A DNA stretch of 64,000 bases, taken from the NCBI RefSeq assembly GCF_009769735.1, contig NZ_WSRO01000001.1, positions 124,001 through 188,000 of the forward strand, in the 5' to 3' direction. Below, in pieces: positions 52,426 to 61,518 of this stretch (the first letter of the stretch is position 1; every line of letters starts with the position of its first letter). The notes below the pieces were generated by a model. The model saw nothing but the letters and a program-made list of their open reading frames with translations, had not been told where the DNA came from and ran no database searches. The position numbers and the translations under genes were made by a program. Source of the DNA: Streptomyces sp. BA2 (GTDB lineage: Bacteria > Actinomycetota > Actinomycetes > Streptomycetales > Streptomycetaceae).

Positions 52426-52487
52426 GCAGAGCCCCTTGTCGTTGGGGTGCCGAGTGAGATCAACACCCCAATGACAAGGGGCTCTGC
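52426..52487. repeat. Palindromic element: 24-bp inverted repeats around a 14-bp loop
   Basis: The left arm (52426-52449, GCAGAGCCCCTTGTC then GTTGGGGTG) and right arm (52464-52487) are complementary with one mismatch in 24. The arms resemble the sequence at 49685-49714. It may be two insertion-sequence ends brought together by deletion, a MITE-like element, or a strong hairpin terminator of the peptidase gene 144 bases upstream; there is no T-tract. Confidence 0.6.
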
Positions 52488-52547
52488 CATGCCGGGTCCT
52501 TTCACGGATGCGGTGCAGGATGAAATAGGTTCAGCAGGGTTGCCATG

Positions 52548-54479
52548 TCAGAGGGGGAGCGCGAGTGTTCGTGGCTGCGGACCAGGCAACCTGAGGGCTG
52601 CGATGACGAGGGGAAGCGAGCCGCTGAATTCGGTCCCGTTGGGAGGGTCAGGGAACTGAGGTAGCGTCGGACTGATGCGGAATATTTCTCTGTTGACTTC
52701 AGTGATTTGATTCGCAGTAAGTCCGCTGCTGGCCCATGCGAGGCCGATTGTGTCTACTACTAGGTCTTCACTGTCGGACACTCCGCCGCCTACCAGCGGC
52801 AATTGCGACAAGGCGGCCTGGATCCGCACCCCGCCCATTGCCACCCAGCCTGCCACGTTGGCGGACGTGATTCTGGCAAGGACAGCCTCAAGCCATTTCG
52901 TTTGGGCGGTCACAGAAATTATCCCATCAGTACCGGAGCGGTAGAGGAAAGAAGCTTCGCTGATCTCCGGCACGAGGGAATCGAGGCCATCGGGTATGTC
53001 CCCGACAGGGATACCGAGGGACTTGGCCAGCTGGGTGAGGGACACCGGGGTGCCCGTGTTCATCGAGGCATCGATTTCCCACACCCCACCGCTCGTGGAA
53101 TAGTCTCCCCTGAAGTAGGTAGGTTCGTCGCCATTCCAAAAGATGAGGAACGCCTCGAAGCTGTAGCCATAATCAGCTTCGTGATCCACAGAGAAAACCA
53201 TCTCTACGGGAACACTGTTCAGTGTCGTTTCCACCGCTAAAGAAAACCGCCACCAATCAAGTATGCCAGGGGCGTTTACGGTTTGAACCGTAAGACGCTG
53301 CAGATTCAAGCTCCCCAGGAAGTCAGGGACAGCGAGACCCGACCATTGCTCGCCGATGTACGCGAGAAGCGCACCCATGTGAATATTGTCGGCACTGCCC
53401 TCCCGGTAGACTGCCGCACTCCCGTCATCTGCCGTGTAAGTGATATAGAGGCTTACCTCTTGCCCGTCAATGGTAATCGAATCAGCGTCGGCCTCTGCAG
53501 GATTCCGGTCTCGGGATGGCACAGATTGAGCTCCCAAAAAGGACGGCAGCTTCGGGTCCCATCTACTCCTCGTCCCCTCCACCCTGAAAAGAAGGCACGG
53601 GGTTTCGTTCTTGAACCATTTTTTATCCGAGGGTGGGTCACCACCCGACTTTATCTTCGCCGCCTCAGCGTCCGGTACGTAAAGCTCCCCCGGCTTCACA
53701 ACCATTATCCAATCGCTATTCTTCACGTCTTGAAATTTCGGGTTCTTTACCCCTTCCGCTAGCAGCACTTTTAGATCCCTATAATAATCCTCCACCTTAT
53801 CTAATCCTGTGCGCTCAAACGTACCTTGCAAAAGAGCTTTACCGGAATTATAAATTCCCCTGATTGCCCTCTTGGCTTCATCATTGTCCAGCTTATTGAC
53901 AAGACCCTCCTCGTTACCGTCCGACGGGTCGTCAGTGCGCCCCACTTTCGATGCATCCCCTTTGGCGTACGCTTTGGGGCCTACGATGATGTTGGCAGGG
54001 GGCCAGGTAACTATCTCCCACAGTGCTTCAATGAGGTCGGAATCGCGCGCAGCATTTCCATCGTGATAAACCTCTTTGTTCTTCATCTTCGTCAATACTT
54101 CGATTACTTTGGCTCCATCCGTTAATCCTTTGGCCCACCGGTCGGAATGTTTCTCGACGAAATCTATCATGGCCTGAAGGGACTCTTTAAGATTATCACC
54201 GGGCTGGATTTCATTATCCTGGTAGCACACCTCAATCGTCCTATTCCAACATGCGCGCAGATTACTGTCCGGGTACTGATGATGTCTCATCATGTTGACG
54301 TTCGGAGGAGTTACCTGCACTTCGTTCAAGTTCCCCGGATTCCGACTTTTACTTATGAGTGGATTGGAGTCGTCAATAAAGGGGCATTCCACCTTCTTTG
54401 AGTCAGGGAGCCTGAGAAACATGCCCGTGCGGGTTTTCTGAGCCCCTTCGGCGCCGTAGGCCTGAGAATCTCTCATCAT
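52548..54479 (-). CDS. Large orphan protein in a lower-GC island
   Basis: 643 residues; ATG behind a near-perfect GGAGGTGG. No signal peptide. N-terminal ~230 residues are mixed helical and polar (DNLKESLQAMIDFVEKHSDR, NEEGLVNKLDNDEAKRAIRG). The middle has KPGELYVPDAEAAKI and charged loops. The C-terminal ~300 residues are beta-rich with repeated strand-pair units (GILDWWRFSLAVETTLN, VEMVFSVDHEADYGYSFEAF, YFRGDYSTSGGVWEIDASM, LVPEISEASFLYRSGTDG), faintly like DUF6603-type modules of eukaryotes and actinobacteria. This is a weak, visual comparison. G+C is visibly lower than in neighbours and several rare codons are used, so recent transfer is likely. Function unknown. Confidence 0.75.
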   Translation of the reverse strand: MMRDSQAYGAEGAQKTRTGMFLRLPDSKKVECPFIDDSNPLISKSRNPGNLNEVQVTPPNVNMMRHHQYPDSNLRACWNRTIEVCYQDNEIQPGDNLKESLQAMIDFVEKHSDRWAKGLTDGAKVIEVLTKMKNKEVYHDGNAARDSDLIEALWEIVTWPPANIIVGPKAYAKGDASKVGRTDDPSDGNEEGLVNKLDNDEAKRAIRGIYNSGKALLQGTFERTGLDKVEDYYRDLKVLLAEGVKNPKFQDVKNSDWIMVVKPGELYVPDAEAAKIKSGGDPPSDKKWFKNETPCLLFRVEGTRSRWDPKLPSFLGAQSVPSRDRNPAEADADSITIDGQEVSLYITYTADDGSAAVYREGSADNIHMGALLAYIGEQWSGLAVPDFLGSLNLQRLTVQTVNAPGILDWWRFSLAVETTLNSVPVEMVFSVDHEADYGYSFEAFLIFWNGDEPTYFRGDYSTSGGVWEIDASMNTGTPVSLTQLAKSLGIPVGDIPDGLDSLVPEISEASFLYRSGTDGIISVTAQTKWLEAVLARITSANVAGWVAMGGVRIQAALSQLPLVGGGVSDSEDLVVDTIGLAWASSGLTANQITEVNREIFRISPTLPQFPDPPNGTEFSGSLPLVIAALRLPGPQPRTLALPL

Positions 54480-54609
54480 GGACGTCCACCTCCGTTACGT
54501 CGCCATATGGCAGCTCCCGACGCGGTTCAGCAGACCCAAAAACAATTTTCGAGAGCTCTTCTTCAGTGAGGGTCTTCTGTGAAGACCTTCTATGTCTGTC
54601 AGGGTGCAC
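54403..54609 (-). CDS. Short ORF overlapping the start of the orphan gene
   Basis: 68 codons from a GTG at 54609, with protein-like KTLTEEELSKIVFGSAEPRR and ELPYGDVTEVDVHDERF. It overlaps the first 77 bases of the 643-residue gene and contains that gene's ribosome site. It begins right at the edge of an IS5 remnant, so it is probably the 3' end of a gene that the element truncated and whose last codons overlapped the next gene. No family recognised. Confidence 0.35.
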   Translation of the reverse strand: MHPDRHRRSSQKTLTEEELSKIVFGSAEPRRELPYGDVTEVDVHDERFSGLRRRRGSENPHGHVSQAP

Positions 54610-54639
54610 TCCCCCCTCGTCTCTCCGAGCCAGCCCAAA

Positions 54640-55120
54640 ATTTGGTTTCGCCGGTGAGGAGGCGGGCCATGAGGTCGATCACCGCGAGGTTGATCATGGA
54701 TTCGGAGCGGTGCCGGTGGGTCCCGTAGTCACGGGCGAGTCCCCGACGGTGCATGAGTCAGCCGATGCTGCACTCGATAGTCCAGCGTCGCGGGATGATC
54801 GTGATCCCCGGGCGGCCGGCGGGCGTTGGGCGTGGTGGACGTCAGTGCCGGGACGGGCGCCGTGATCGAGGGCGACGACGGCAGCGGTAGCCGGCGTCAA
54901 CCACGCGCCGCGCACCCGCCCGTAGGCAGCGGCTATGCGAGACAGCGGGCTCACGCCGGCCTGGGTGTCGAAGACACCGGCGGCGGTGACCAGGACGGTC
55001 AGAAAGGGGCGAGCATCAAATACTCGACCGGCGCGCACCCCCTTGGTCGCCTCTCTGACCAGCTGAAACCATCTGACATCACTCGCCTGACGCCCCTGCG
55101 GATGCCACTCCCGCATCCGC
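54640..55120 (-). pseudogene. IS5-family transposase, C-terminal half, broken
   Basis: FDARPFLTVLVTAAGVFDTQ, AGVSPLSRIAAAYGRVRGAW, then in shifted frames IIPRRWTIECSIG, LMHRRGLARDYGTHRHRSES and MINLAVIDLMARLLTG give the second half of an IS5 DDE transposase. There is a stop codon in place of the Trp after CSIG and at least two frameshifts. It sits between two lower-GC orphan genes, so it inserted into that island. Confidence 0.7.
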
Positions 55121-55515
55121 GGACTGCGCGGGGGGCCGCGTCACCGACCGGGCCGGCGTCCCGGATTCCAGACGGGCAGACGGGTGTCCCGGTCCGGGTG
55201 GGCCGAATCGGCGCTGACCTTCTCCGGCGGCGGTTCCCTGCGGCTCGATGGCTACGGTGACGGTGATGTCGATGCCGAGGGTTGCAGTACCGCTGGGTGG
55301 TCCGGACCCACTTGCGGCCCATCGGTACGCACAGCACATCGAAGGGTCCGACAGCTGATTTCAGGTCCCGCCATCCTCCGGCCCGACCAAGGCGGGCCGA
55401 GCCGGGGCAAACTCCAAGGCCCCGGCCCCGCGGGATGTCACCCCGCCACGATTTTCCCCCGGCCTTGCCATAGAGACAGAAGTGCCGCCGGTTCAGCAAC
55501 AACTCGGAGATGGGT
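55121..55515. other. No gene recognised; probably the rest of the IS5 remnant
   Basis: High-GC sequence continuous with the transposase fragment. Minus-strand frames such as the one containing GPFDVLCVPMGRKW may be its degraded N-terminal half. The low-GC character returns at about 55500. Confidence 0.4.
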
Positions 55516-55902
55516 TCACGAGCTACTCAATGAGCCGTCGGTATTGAGTAGAGTGAATGTCTCCGCCCCCTTCCAGACGGAAGAGACGCTGGTCATTTGG
55601 AATAGAGCAGGATACTTTCCCTTGTAATTTAGATCTAAACTGCAAGGCGTACCCCCCTGATCAATATTCCGGGATGGTATTAAATACTTGTTTACTACAT
55701 CACCGACCGTTAGAACATCAAAGTACCCAGCATCAAAGCGTCGCCCCACGAACACGAGGGAACCTTGCCGAACGTCGATCTCCTTCAGCCATAGTTCATA
55801 CTCCAAATTTGTATCGGTGCTGGCAGGGTATGTCGTGGCGCATTGCTGGCTAGGGTCCACGTCCAAAAGTTCCGCCAGTAAATCGCTAATGGTCAGTTGC
55901 AT
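55516..55902 (-). CDS. Orphan protein in the lower-GC island
   Basis: 128 residues; ATG with GGAG about 9 bases upstream. It reads as a soluble mixed alpha/beta protein: MQLTISDLLAELLDVDPSQQ, YELWLKEIDVRQGSLVFVGR, FDAGYFDVLTVGDVVNKYLI, PALFQMTSVSSVWKGAE. No family recognised. It has the same low G+C and codon use as the 643-residue gene on the same strand, which it precedes, so both probably arrived together and were later separated by the IS5 element. The end (LLNTDGSLSSS) may be truncated by that insertion. Confidence 0.65.
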   Translation of the reverse strand: MQLTISDLLAELLDVDPSQQCATTYPASTDTNLEYELWLKEIDVRQGSLVFVGRRFDAGYFDVLTVGDVVNKYLIPSRNIDQGGTPCSLDLNYKGKYPALFQMTSVSSVWKGAETFTLLNTDGSLSSS

Positions 55903-56356
55903 TTCAGTGCTCCGTTCATTCTTGGAGTGTCACATCGACGTTGCGGTATCTCGCTGGCCGGCGCCTCTAAGAGGCTGCCCCTCTCGCAGCTCGACGACGT
56001 GATCAAGTAATTGCCCGTCGTGCACTGAAGAGAGCCGCACCAGAAGCTGCCCCGCCGGCACCAGCTGCATCGGGATCAACACTCATCTACGTCTGCTTCT
56101 ATGTGATCCCTTCTCCGACTCCCCTCGCCCCAGGATTCCACTGCATTATCCGGTTAGTCGTGTGAGACGTCAGAGGGCGTGCGGTCGCAGTGAGTGTGGG
56201 CCGGACATCCAGCGTCGGTGTTGACGTAGTCGGCGAGCTTGCAGCCGCCGCAGATCAGGTTGCTGGTGAGGGCTTCGTCGTGCCGACGCGCGGTGAGGGA
56301 GGGCGTGGGGCGCTCGCGCGTGGTCCGGGGCTGGGAGCATGCCGTACGAAGCCCCG
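55903..56356. other. No gene recognised
   Basis: Upstream region of the orphan gene and 3' flank of the urease/ammonium operon. No credible frame. An AT-richer patch at 56030-56160 may hold a promoter for the orphan gene. Confidence 0.45.
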
Positions 56357-57784
56357 TCACGTCCGCTGCGCTTGGCCCTTGCGCGAGGTCTCGTCTGCGG
56401 CAGATGCGTCACGAGAGGCAGCGCCAGCCCCCTGCGCAAGCAGCTCTCGGAGCTGGTCGAGCACCGCGCTCGCCTCGTCGTCCCGCTCCGGATCACCGAG
56501 ACCGTCACGCCCGGACGCCGCGACCGCGGAGAGCTGGGCCGCCACACCGGACGCGTAGACCCGCTCCTCCTCGACCGCTCCGCCCTCCTGCCTCAGTCCG
56601 ATCGTCAGGTCGATGACCTTGCCGATGAGGGCAGTCATGACGAAGGAGAAGAGCCCCAGGACCACCACGGCCACCAGCTGACGGCCGAGCAGGGTCCAGG
56701 AGCCGCCGTAGAAGAGGCCCTTCTGGCCGCTCAGCACGCCGGTGCCGGCCAGCCCGACCATCACCATGCCGAACAGGCCGCCCCAGCCGTGGATGCCGAC
56801 CACGTCCAGGGTGTCGTCAACGCCGAGCCGGTATTTCCAGCTGATCGCGAAGGCGCAGGTGAGCCCGGCCAAGAAGCCGATGACCGTGGCCCAGACGGCG
56901 GAGACGTCACCGGCCGCCGGGGTCATCGCGACCAGACCGGTGACCGCGCCCATGCACATGTCGAGCAGGCTGACCGAACGGTTGCGCCACCAGACCGTGA
57001 TGGCCCAGCCGAGCATCGCGGCTCCGGCGGCGAGCTGGGAGTTGAGGAAGCCGTTCGCCGCACCGCCCGGGACGGTCAGTGAGGAGGCGGTGTTGAAGCC
57101 GAACCAGCCGAACCACATCAGCGAGACGCCGATGACGGCGAGCGGCACGTTGTGCGGCCTGATCGTCTCCCGTTCGAAGTCCTTGCGCCGGCCCGCGGCG
57201 ACCGCAAGGCCGAGGCCGGCCGCGCCGGAGCTCAGTTCGACGACGGTGCCACCGGAGAAGTCGACCGCCTGGACCTGATTGGTGACCCAGCCGTCGGGTG
57301 AGAACACCCAGTGCGCCATGGGGATGTAGACGAGCAGGATCCAGGCGATGACGAAGGTGATCCAGCCCTTCATGCTGGCCCGGCCCGCCACCGATCCGCT
57401 GACCAGCGCGACGGTGACGATGGCGAAGGACATGTGGAAGACGGAGAAGATTACTGTCGGCACCGAGCCGGTGGCTGTCGTCACCCCGATGCCCCGCATA
57501 AAGGTGTGGTCCAGGTCGCCGATCATGCCGAGGCCATTGACGTCATCGCCGAAGGCGAGGGAGTGGCCGACGGTGAACCAGATGATGGTGACGACGGTGA
57601 CGCAGACGAAGCACATCTTGAGCATGGCGACCACCTGGCCGGTCTTGACCATGCCGCCGTAGAAGAAGGCGATGCCGGGGGCCATCAGGAGCACCATGGC
57701 GGCGCTCGTCATCGTCCAGGCGGTGTTGCCGGAGTCGAAGACGGCTGGCGCGGCTTCGTGGCTCACGACGTGGGTGCCGCTCAT
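56357..57784 (-). CDS. amtB: Ammonium transporter (Amt), second copy
   Basis: 475 residues; its ATG overlaps the stop of the first Amt gene by 4 bp. Eleven membrane segments with the Amt signatures FDSGNTAWTMTSAAMVLLMA, GIAFFYGGMVKTGQVV, pore His segments VFHMSFAIVT and VVGIHGWGGLFG, and LVAMTPAAGDVS. In the helix-5 signature DFSGGTVVELSSGAAGL the usual VHI is VEL. The C-terminal tail is ~70 residues longer and more acidic than usual, perhaps a regulatory extension. Last gene of the urease operon. Confidence 0.93.
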   Translation of the reverse strand: MSGTHVVSHEAAPAVFDSGNTAWTMTSAAMVLLMAPGIAFFYGGMVKTGQVVAMLKMCFVCVTVVTIIWFTVGHSLAFGDDVNGLGMIGDLDHTFMRGIGVTTATGSVPTVIFSVFHMSFAIVTVALVSGSVAGRASMKGWITFVIAWILLVYIPMAHWVFSPDGWVTNQVQAVDFSGGTVVELSSGAAGLGLAVAAGRRKDFERETIRPHNVPLAVIGVSLMWFGWFGFNTASSLTVPGGAANGFLNSQLAAGAAMLGWAITVWWRNRSVSLLDMCMGAVTGLVAMTPAAGDVSAVWATVIGFLAGLTCAFAISWKYRLGVDDTLDVVGIHGWGGLFGMVMVGLAGTGVLSGQKGLFYGGSWTLLGRQLVAVVVLGLFSFVMTALIGKVIDLTIGLRQEGGAVEEERVYASGVAAQLSAVAASGRDGLGDPERDDEASAVLDQLRELLAQGAGAASRDASAADETSRKGQAQRT

Positions 57785-59127
57785 TTCTCCCGCTCCCGTC
57801 GTTGCAGCAGGGTGGTGACTTCCGAGAGCAGTTCCGCGGCATGCGGGGTGTCGGTCGCGGTGGCCGAAGGACCGGCCGGGGTGAGCCGGGAGCGGATCTC
57901 CTCGATGGTGGCCTGGTCGTAGGCGATCTCCTCTTCCTTGCCGGGCACGGCCTCGTACTCCTCCGCCGTCCGGAAGCCGATGGTTTTGTTGATCACCGTG
58001 GCGATCAGCCAGGTCACGCAGAAAGAGAAGGCGATGGTGGCGACGACGGCGACGGCTTGGCGCCAGAGCTGGTCGGGGCCGCCGCCGTAGAAGAGGCCCT
58101 TCTTGCCGCTCATGGCAGCTGTGGCGAAGAAGCCGATGCCAAGGACGCCGACGATGCCGCCGAAGCCGTGCACTCCAACCACGTCGAGGGTGTCATCGAC
58201 GTGGATCTTGTACTTGAAGTTGATCGCGAGGGCGCAGACGAGGCCCGCGACGAAGCCGATGACCACGGCCCCGACCGGTGAGACCTCACCGCAGGACGGG
58301 GTGATGGCAACCATGCCGGCCACCGACGCCGAGGCGACGCCGAGCATCTCGACCTTGCCGTGCTGGAGGCGCTCGACGATCGGCCAGCTGATCATCGCGG
58401 CGCAGGCGGCGAGTTGAGTGTTGAGGAACGCCATCGGAGCCGCGCCTTCGTCCTGCAGCGCCGACCCGGCGTTGAATCCGAACCACCCGAACCAGAGCAG
58501 CGCGAGCCCGATGACGACGAGCGGCAGGTTGTGCGGGGTGATCGGCTGTCGTTCGAAGTCCTTGCGCTTGCGCAGCACCATGGCGCAGGCGAGCCCGGCC
58601 GCACCGGAGTTGATCTCGACGGGCAGTCCGCCGGCGAAGTCGAGCGCCCCAAGATGCTCGGCGATCCAGCCGTCGGGCGCGAACACCCAGTGGGCGAGCG
58701 GGATGTAGACGAACAGTGCCCATACGACGACGAAGACCAGCCAGCCGCGCATGGTGGCGCGGCCCGCGATCGAGCCGCTGATCAGCGCGACCGTGATGAT
58801 CGCGAACGACATCTGGAAGCAGGCGAAGATCGTGGTGGGGATCGACCCGTGCAACGAGGTCAGACTCACCCCGCGCATGAAGGCGTGGTCGAGGTTGCCG
58901 ATGAGGCCCGCGCCCGCGTCGGGCCCGAAGGCCAGGGAGTAGCCGACGGCCATCCACAGCACGGTGACCAGTGCCAGACAGGCGAAGCTCATCTTGAGCA
59001 TGACCAGGACGTGACTGGTCTTGACCATGCCGCCGTAGAAGAAGGCGAGGCCGGGGGTCATCAGCAGGACCATGGCCGTGCTGACCATCAGCCAGGCCGT
59101 GTTGCCCGTATCGAACGCGGACGACAT
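57781..59127 (-). CDS. amtB: Ammonium transporter (Amt), first copy
   Basis: 448 residues, 27 bases downstream of ureD. Same architecture as the following paralogue: FDTGNTAWLMVSTAMVLLMT, GLAFFYGGMVKTSHVLVM, CFQMSFAIITVAL (where the first pore His of the second copy is Gln), VVGVHGFGGIVGVLGIG and MVAITPSCGEVSPV. DFAGGLPVEINSG carries Glu where VHI is usual. The Gln at the first pore-His position could change conduction or make it a sensor-like Amt. The pair arose by tandem duplication. Likely moves ammonium released by urease. Confidence 0.92.
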   Translation of the reverse strand: MSSAFDTGNTAWLMVSTAMVLLMTPGLAFFYGGMVKTSHVLVMLKMSFACLALVTVLWMAVGYSLAFGPDAGAGLIGNLDHAFMRGVSLTSLHGSIPTTIFACFQMSFAIITVALISGSIAGRATMRGWLVFVVVWALFVYIPLAHWVFAPDGWIAEHLGALDFAGGLPVEINSGAAGLACAMVLRKRKDFERQPITPHNLPLVVIGLALLWFGWFGFNAGSALQDEGAAPMAFLNTQLAACAAMISWPIVERLQHGKVEMLGVASASVAGMVAITPSCGEVSPVGAVVIGFVAGLVCALAINFKYKIHVDDTLDVVGVHGFGGIVGVLGIGFFATAAMSGKKGLFYGGGPDQLWRQAVAVVATIAFSFCVTWLIATVINKTIGFRTAEEYEAVPGKEEEIAYDQATIEEIRSRLTPAGPSATATDTPHAAELLSEVTTLLQRREREK

Positions 59128-59154
59128 GACGGTGTTGACCTCCTCTGGTCGATC

Positions 59155-60150
59155 TCAGGCCTTGCGCAGCTTGGGTGCGGGGGTGTCGGTCAGCAGCCGT
59201 CGTACGGCGTCCCAGGCACGCGCGGTCGCCGCGGTGATGGCGATCGGGTCGTTGCCCAGGACGCGCAGCCAGGCCCCGCTGTCCTGTGGCAGCACGCTCA
59301 CGCCGTAGAGCAGTTGGCTGTCAGCGAGCGCAGCGTGCAGGGCGTCGGCGATCTCGGTGGCCGGGGCGAGCGGGCTGACGGTGAAGAAGCCGGCCATCAG
59401 GTCGTGGCCGGCGAGCACCGCGGGGCCGGTGACACCGGACGTCGTGGGATCGAGGCGTACAGCGTCCAGTGCCACCAACTGGCCGTCGGAGCGCCGGATT
59501 TCGAGGTCGCTGGCGAAGATGTCGTAGGCGTGGCGCTCGCCGCGGGCGAGGCGTCCGGCCATCAGGGTCTCCGAGGCGAGCACGGTCGCCGTGGGTTCGA
59601 CAGTCACAACGGTGCGCTGGTAGAAGCGTGAGTCTTTGTACGGGATGGTCATCTCGGGCAGGTACTCGACGTACGCGCCGGGGCCCGCCGTGAGGTTGAC
59701 CTGCTGGACGGCGTAGTCGTGCTCCATCCGGTAGACCTTGGTGGCCGCCTGAGTGGTGAGGTGGACCGCGGTGTCCGGGCCACAGTGCACGTCCATGCGC
59801 AGCCGGTCGGCCTGGATGATGCCGCCGCCGGTCGCCATCAGGAACGTGATGGCCAGGTCGGGCCGGTGCGGGTCGAAGTACAGCGGCCGCATGATCTGCA
59901 GCGGTGACTTCTGGTAGTGGGTGACCAGTTCGGTGCGGCCGGCGACCTTCTCGAAGCCCAGCTCGAGCAGGCCGATCTTGCCGGGTCGTCCAACCCCGAG
60001 GGTGTCGGGGCGGCCGGCGTGGCGCAGCACTTCGGGAGGGACACGGGCGGGCTCGTAGTGCTCCGGGGAGAGCCGCGGGGCCGTGCGGGCCCCGGCTTTT
60101 GGCCCTGCACCGGACTGCGGCTTGGCGCTCACGGCGCTCACGACGCTCAC
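59155..60150 (-). CDS. ureD: Urease accessory protein UreD
   Basis: 331 residues from a GTG overlapping the ureG stop by 4 bp. UreD/UreH features: TELVTHYQKSPLQIMRPLYF, TGGGIIQADRLRMDVHCGPD, LTTQAATKVYRM, EYLPEMTIPYKDSRFYQRT and GRLARGERHAYD. It scaffolds the UreDFG complex on apo-urease for nickel insertion. Slightly longer than usual at the N-terminus because of an Ala/Arg-rich extension. Confidence 0.92.
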   Translation of the reverse strand: MSVVSAVSAKPQSGAGPKAGARTAPRLSPEHYEPARVPPEVLRHAGRPDTLGVGRPGKIGLLELGFEKVAGRTELVTHYQKSPLQIMRPLYFDPHRPDLAITFLMATGGGIIQADRLRMDVHCGPDTAVHLTTQAATKVYRMEHDYAVQQVNLTAGPGAYVEYLPEMTIPYKDSRFYQRTVVTVEPTATVLASETLMAGRLARGERHAYDIFASDLEIRRSDGQLVALDAVRLDPTTSGVTGPAVLAGHDLMAGFFTVSPLAPATEIADALHAALADSQLLYGVSVLPQDSGAWLRVLGNDPIAITAATARAWDAVRRLLTDTPAPKLRKA

Positions 60151-60767
60151 GCGGGAAGCCTGCGGTAGGTGGTGAGCAGGTCAGCGATCGCGTCGAGGCC
60201 TTCGCCGGTGAGGCAGTTGGTGAGGGCGACCGGCCGGCCATCGCGCACCCGGTGGGCGTCGGACTCCATCACGGCGAGGTCGCAGCGCACGTACTGCGCG
60301 ATGTCGATCTTGTTGATGACGAGCAGGTCCGACTCGGTGATGCCGGGGCCGCGCTTGCGGGGCATCTTCTCGCCCTCGGCCGTGTCGAGGACGAAGAGGA
60401 AGAGGTCGACGAGGACCGGGCTGAAGGTCAGGGTGAGGTTGTCGCCGCCGGACTCGAAGAGGAGGGTGTCGATGTCGGGGAAGGCCTCCAGGAGTTCGGC
60501 CCCGGCGGCCAGGTTCATCGTCGGGTCGTCGCGCACCGCGGTGTGCGGGCACGCCCCCGTCTCCACCCCCACCACGCGCTCTGGCTGCAGGACCCCGGCC
60601 AGGGTGCGGCGCACATGGTGGGCGTCCTCCTGCGTATAGATGTCGTTGGTGATGACCGCGGGCCGGTGGCCGCGTTCGATCAGTACCGGGACCAGCGCCT
60701 CGATCAGTGCGGTCTTGCCGGAGCCGACCGGTCCGCCGATGCCTACGCGCAGCACGTTGTTCGTCAT
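60147..60767 (-). CDS. ureG: Urease accessory GTPase UreG
   Basis: 206 residues. P-loop GIGGPVGSGKTALIEAL (residues 8-24), VITNDIYTQEDAHHVRRTLA, VETGACPHTAVRDD with the CPH nickel motif, ESGGDNLTLTFSP and VINKIDIAQYV are all present. It hydrolyses GTP to drive nickel delivery. There is no N-terminal His-rich tail, so nickel storage may fall to the separate His-rich protein at the head of the operon. Confidence 0.95.
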   Translation of the reverse strand: MTNNVLRVGIGGPVGSGKTALIEALVPVLIERGHRPAVITNDIYTQEDAHHVRRTLAGVLQPERVVGVETGACPHTAVRDDPTMNLAAGAELLEAFPDIDTLLFESGGDNLTLTFSPVLVDLFLFVLDTAEGEKMPRKRGPGITESDLLVINKIDIAQYVRCDLAVMESDAHRVRDGRPVALTNCLTGEGLDAIADLLTTYRRLPA

Positions 60768-60816
60768 GGGCTAGTCCGTCTCTTCTCTCGTCGGTCCGGT
60801 GGGGAAAGGTGTCTGA

Positions 60817-61518
60817 TCAGGAGGCGAACAGCCGTGCCTCGGCGCGCTCGTGCCGGGCCGACATGATGTCCGTCGCCGGTACGCAGCCGCCGAGGTCGGC
60901 CAGGTCCCGGTGCACCGCGGCCGTGGTGACCTCGGCGATGACCGAGGCCGTTGTGCGCAGGATGACCTGTGCCCTGCGGTGGTCGGTCAGCCTCAGCCGG
61001 AGCGCCGCTCCCACGAAGCTCGCCGCGAACGCGAACAGGTCGCTGGCGACGGCCTGTTCGACCGGGACACCGGCTGCGGCGTAGGTGATGCCCGCGGCCA
61101 CCGCCTGGGTGCCGGGGGCCTTCTTGACGGCCACCAGTTCCGCGTAGCGTTCCAGTTCGCCGCCGCCCACCGATTCGCGTGCGATGTCGAGCAGTTGGCG
61201 GCCGGTGCGGGTGGAGGCGAGGCGCATCTCGCGGTTGAGCTTGGCGCAGTTCAGGCGCTGGTCGGTCTCCACGACCCGGCACCAGTCGTCCGCACGGGCG
61301 GCCCGGTGCGCCACCGCGAGGGCGGTGGCATCAGCCGGGCCGACCGAGTGGCGCAGCAGGTCGGCGAGGAGGGCCGGGACGGTGTCCGGGGTGACCGCCT
61401 TGGCCTGGGCGTAGCCTTCGAGTCCGTGCGAGAGGGTGTAGAACCCGCTGGGGAAGGCCGAGTCGGTCAGCTGGAGGCTGACCAGCAGGGCGTCGAGGTT
61501 CTGTGCCGTCGCGCTCAT
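60817..61518 (-). CDS. ureF: Urease accessory protein UreF
   Basis: 233 residues from the ATG at 61518, overlapping the ureC stop by 4 bp (the open frame extends further but inside ureC). Typical start [33 protein letters not shown], then [20 protein letters not shown], all helical. UreF bridges UreD and UreG and checks GTP hydrolysis during nickel loading. Confidence 0.92.
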   Translation of the reverse strand: MSATAQNLDALLVSLQLTDSAFPSGFYTLSHGLEGYAQAKAVTPDTVPALLADLLRHSVGPADATALAVAHRAARADDWCRVVETDQRLNCAKLNREMRLASTRTGRQLLDIARESVGGGELERYAELVAVKKAPGTQAVAAGITYAAAGVPVEQAVASDLFAFAASFVGAALRLRLTDHRRAQVILRTTASVIAEVTTAAVHRDLADLGGCVPATDIMSARHERAEARLFAS

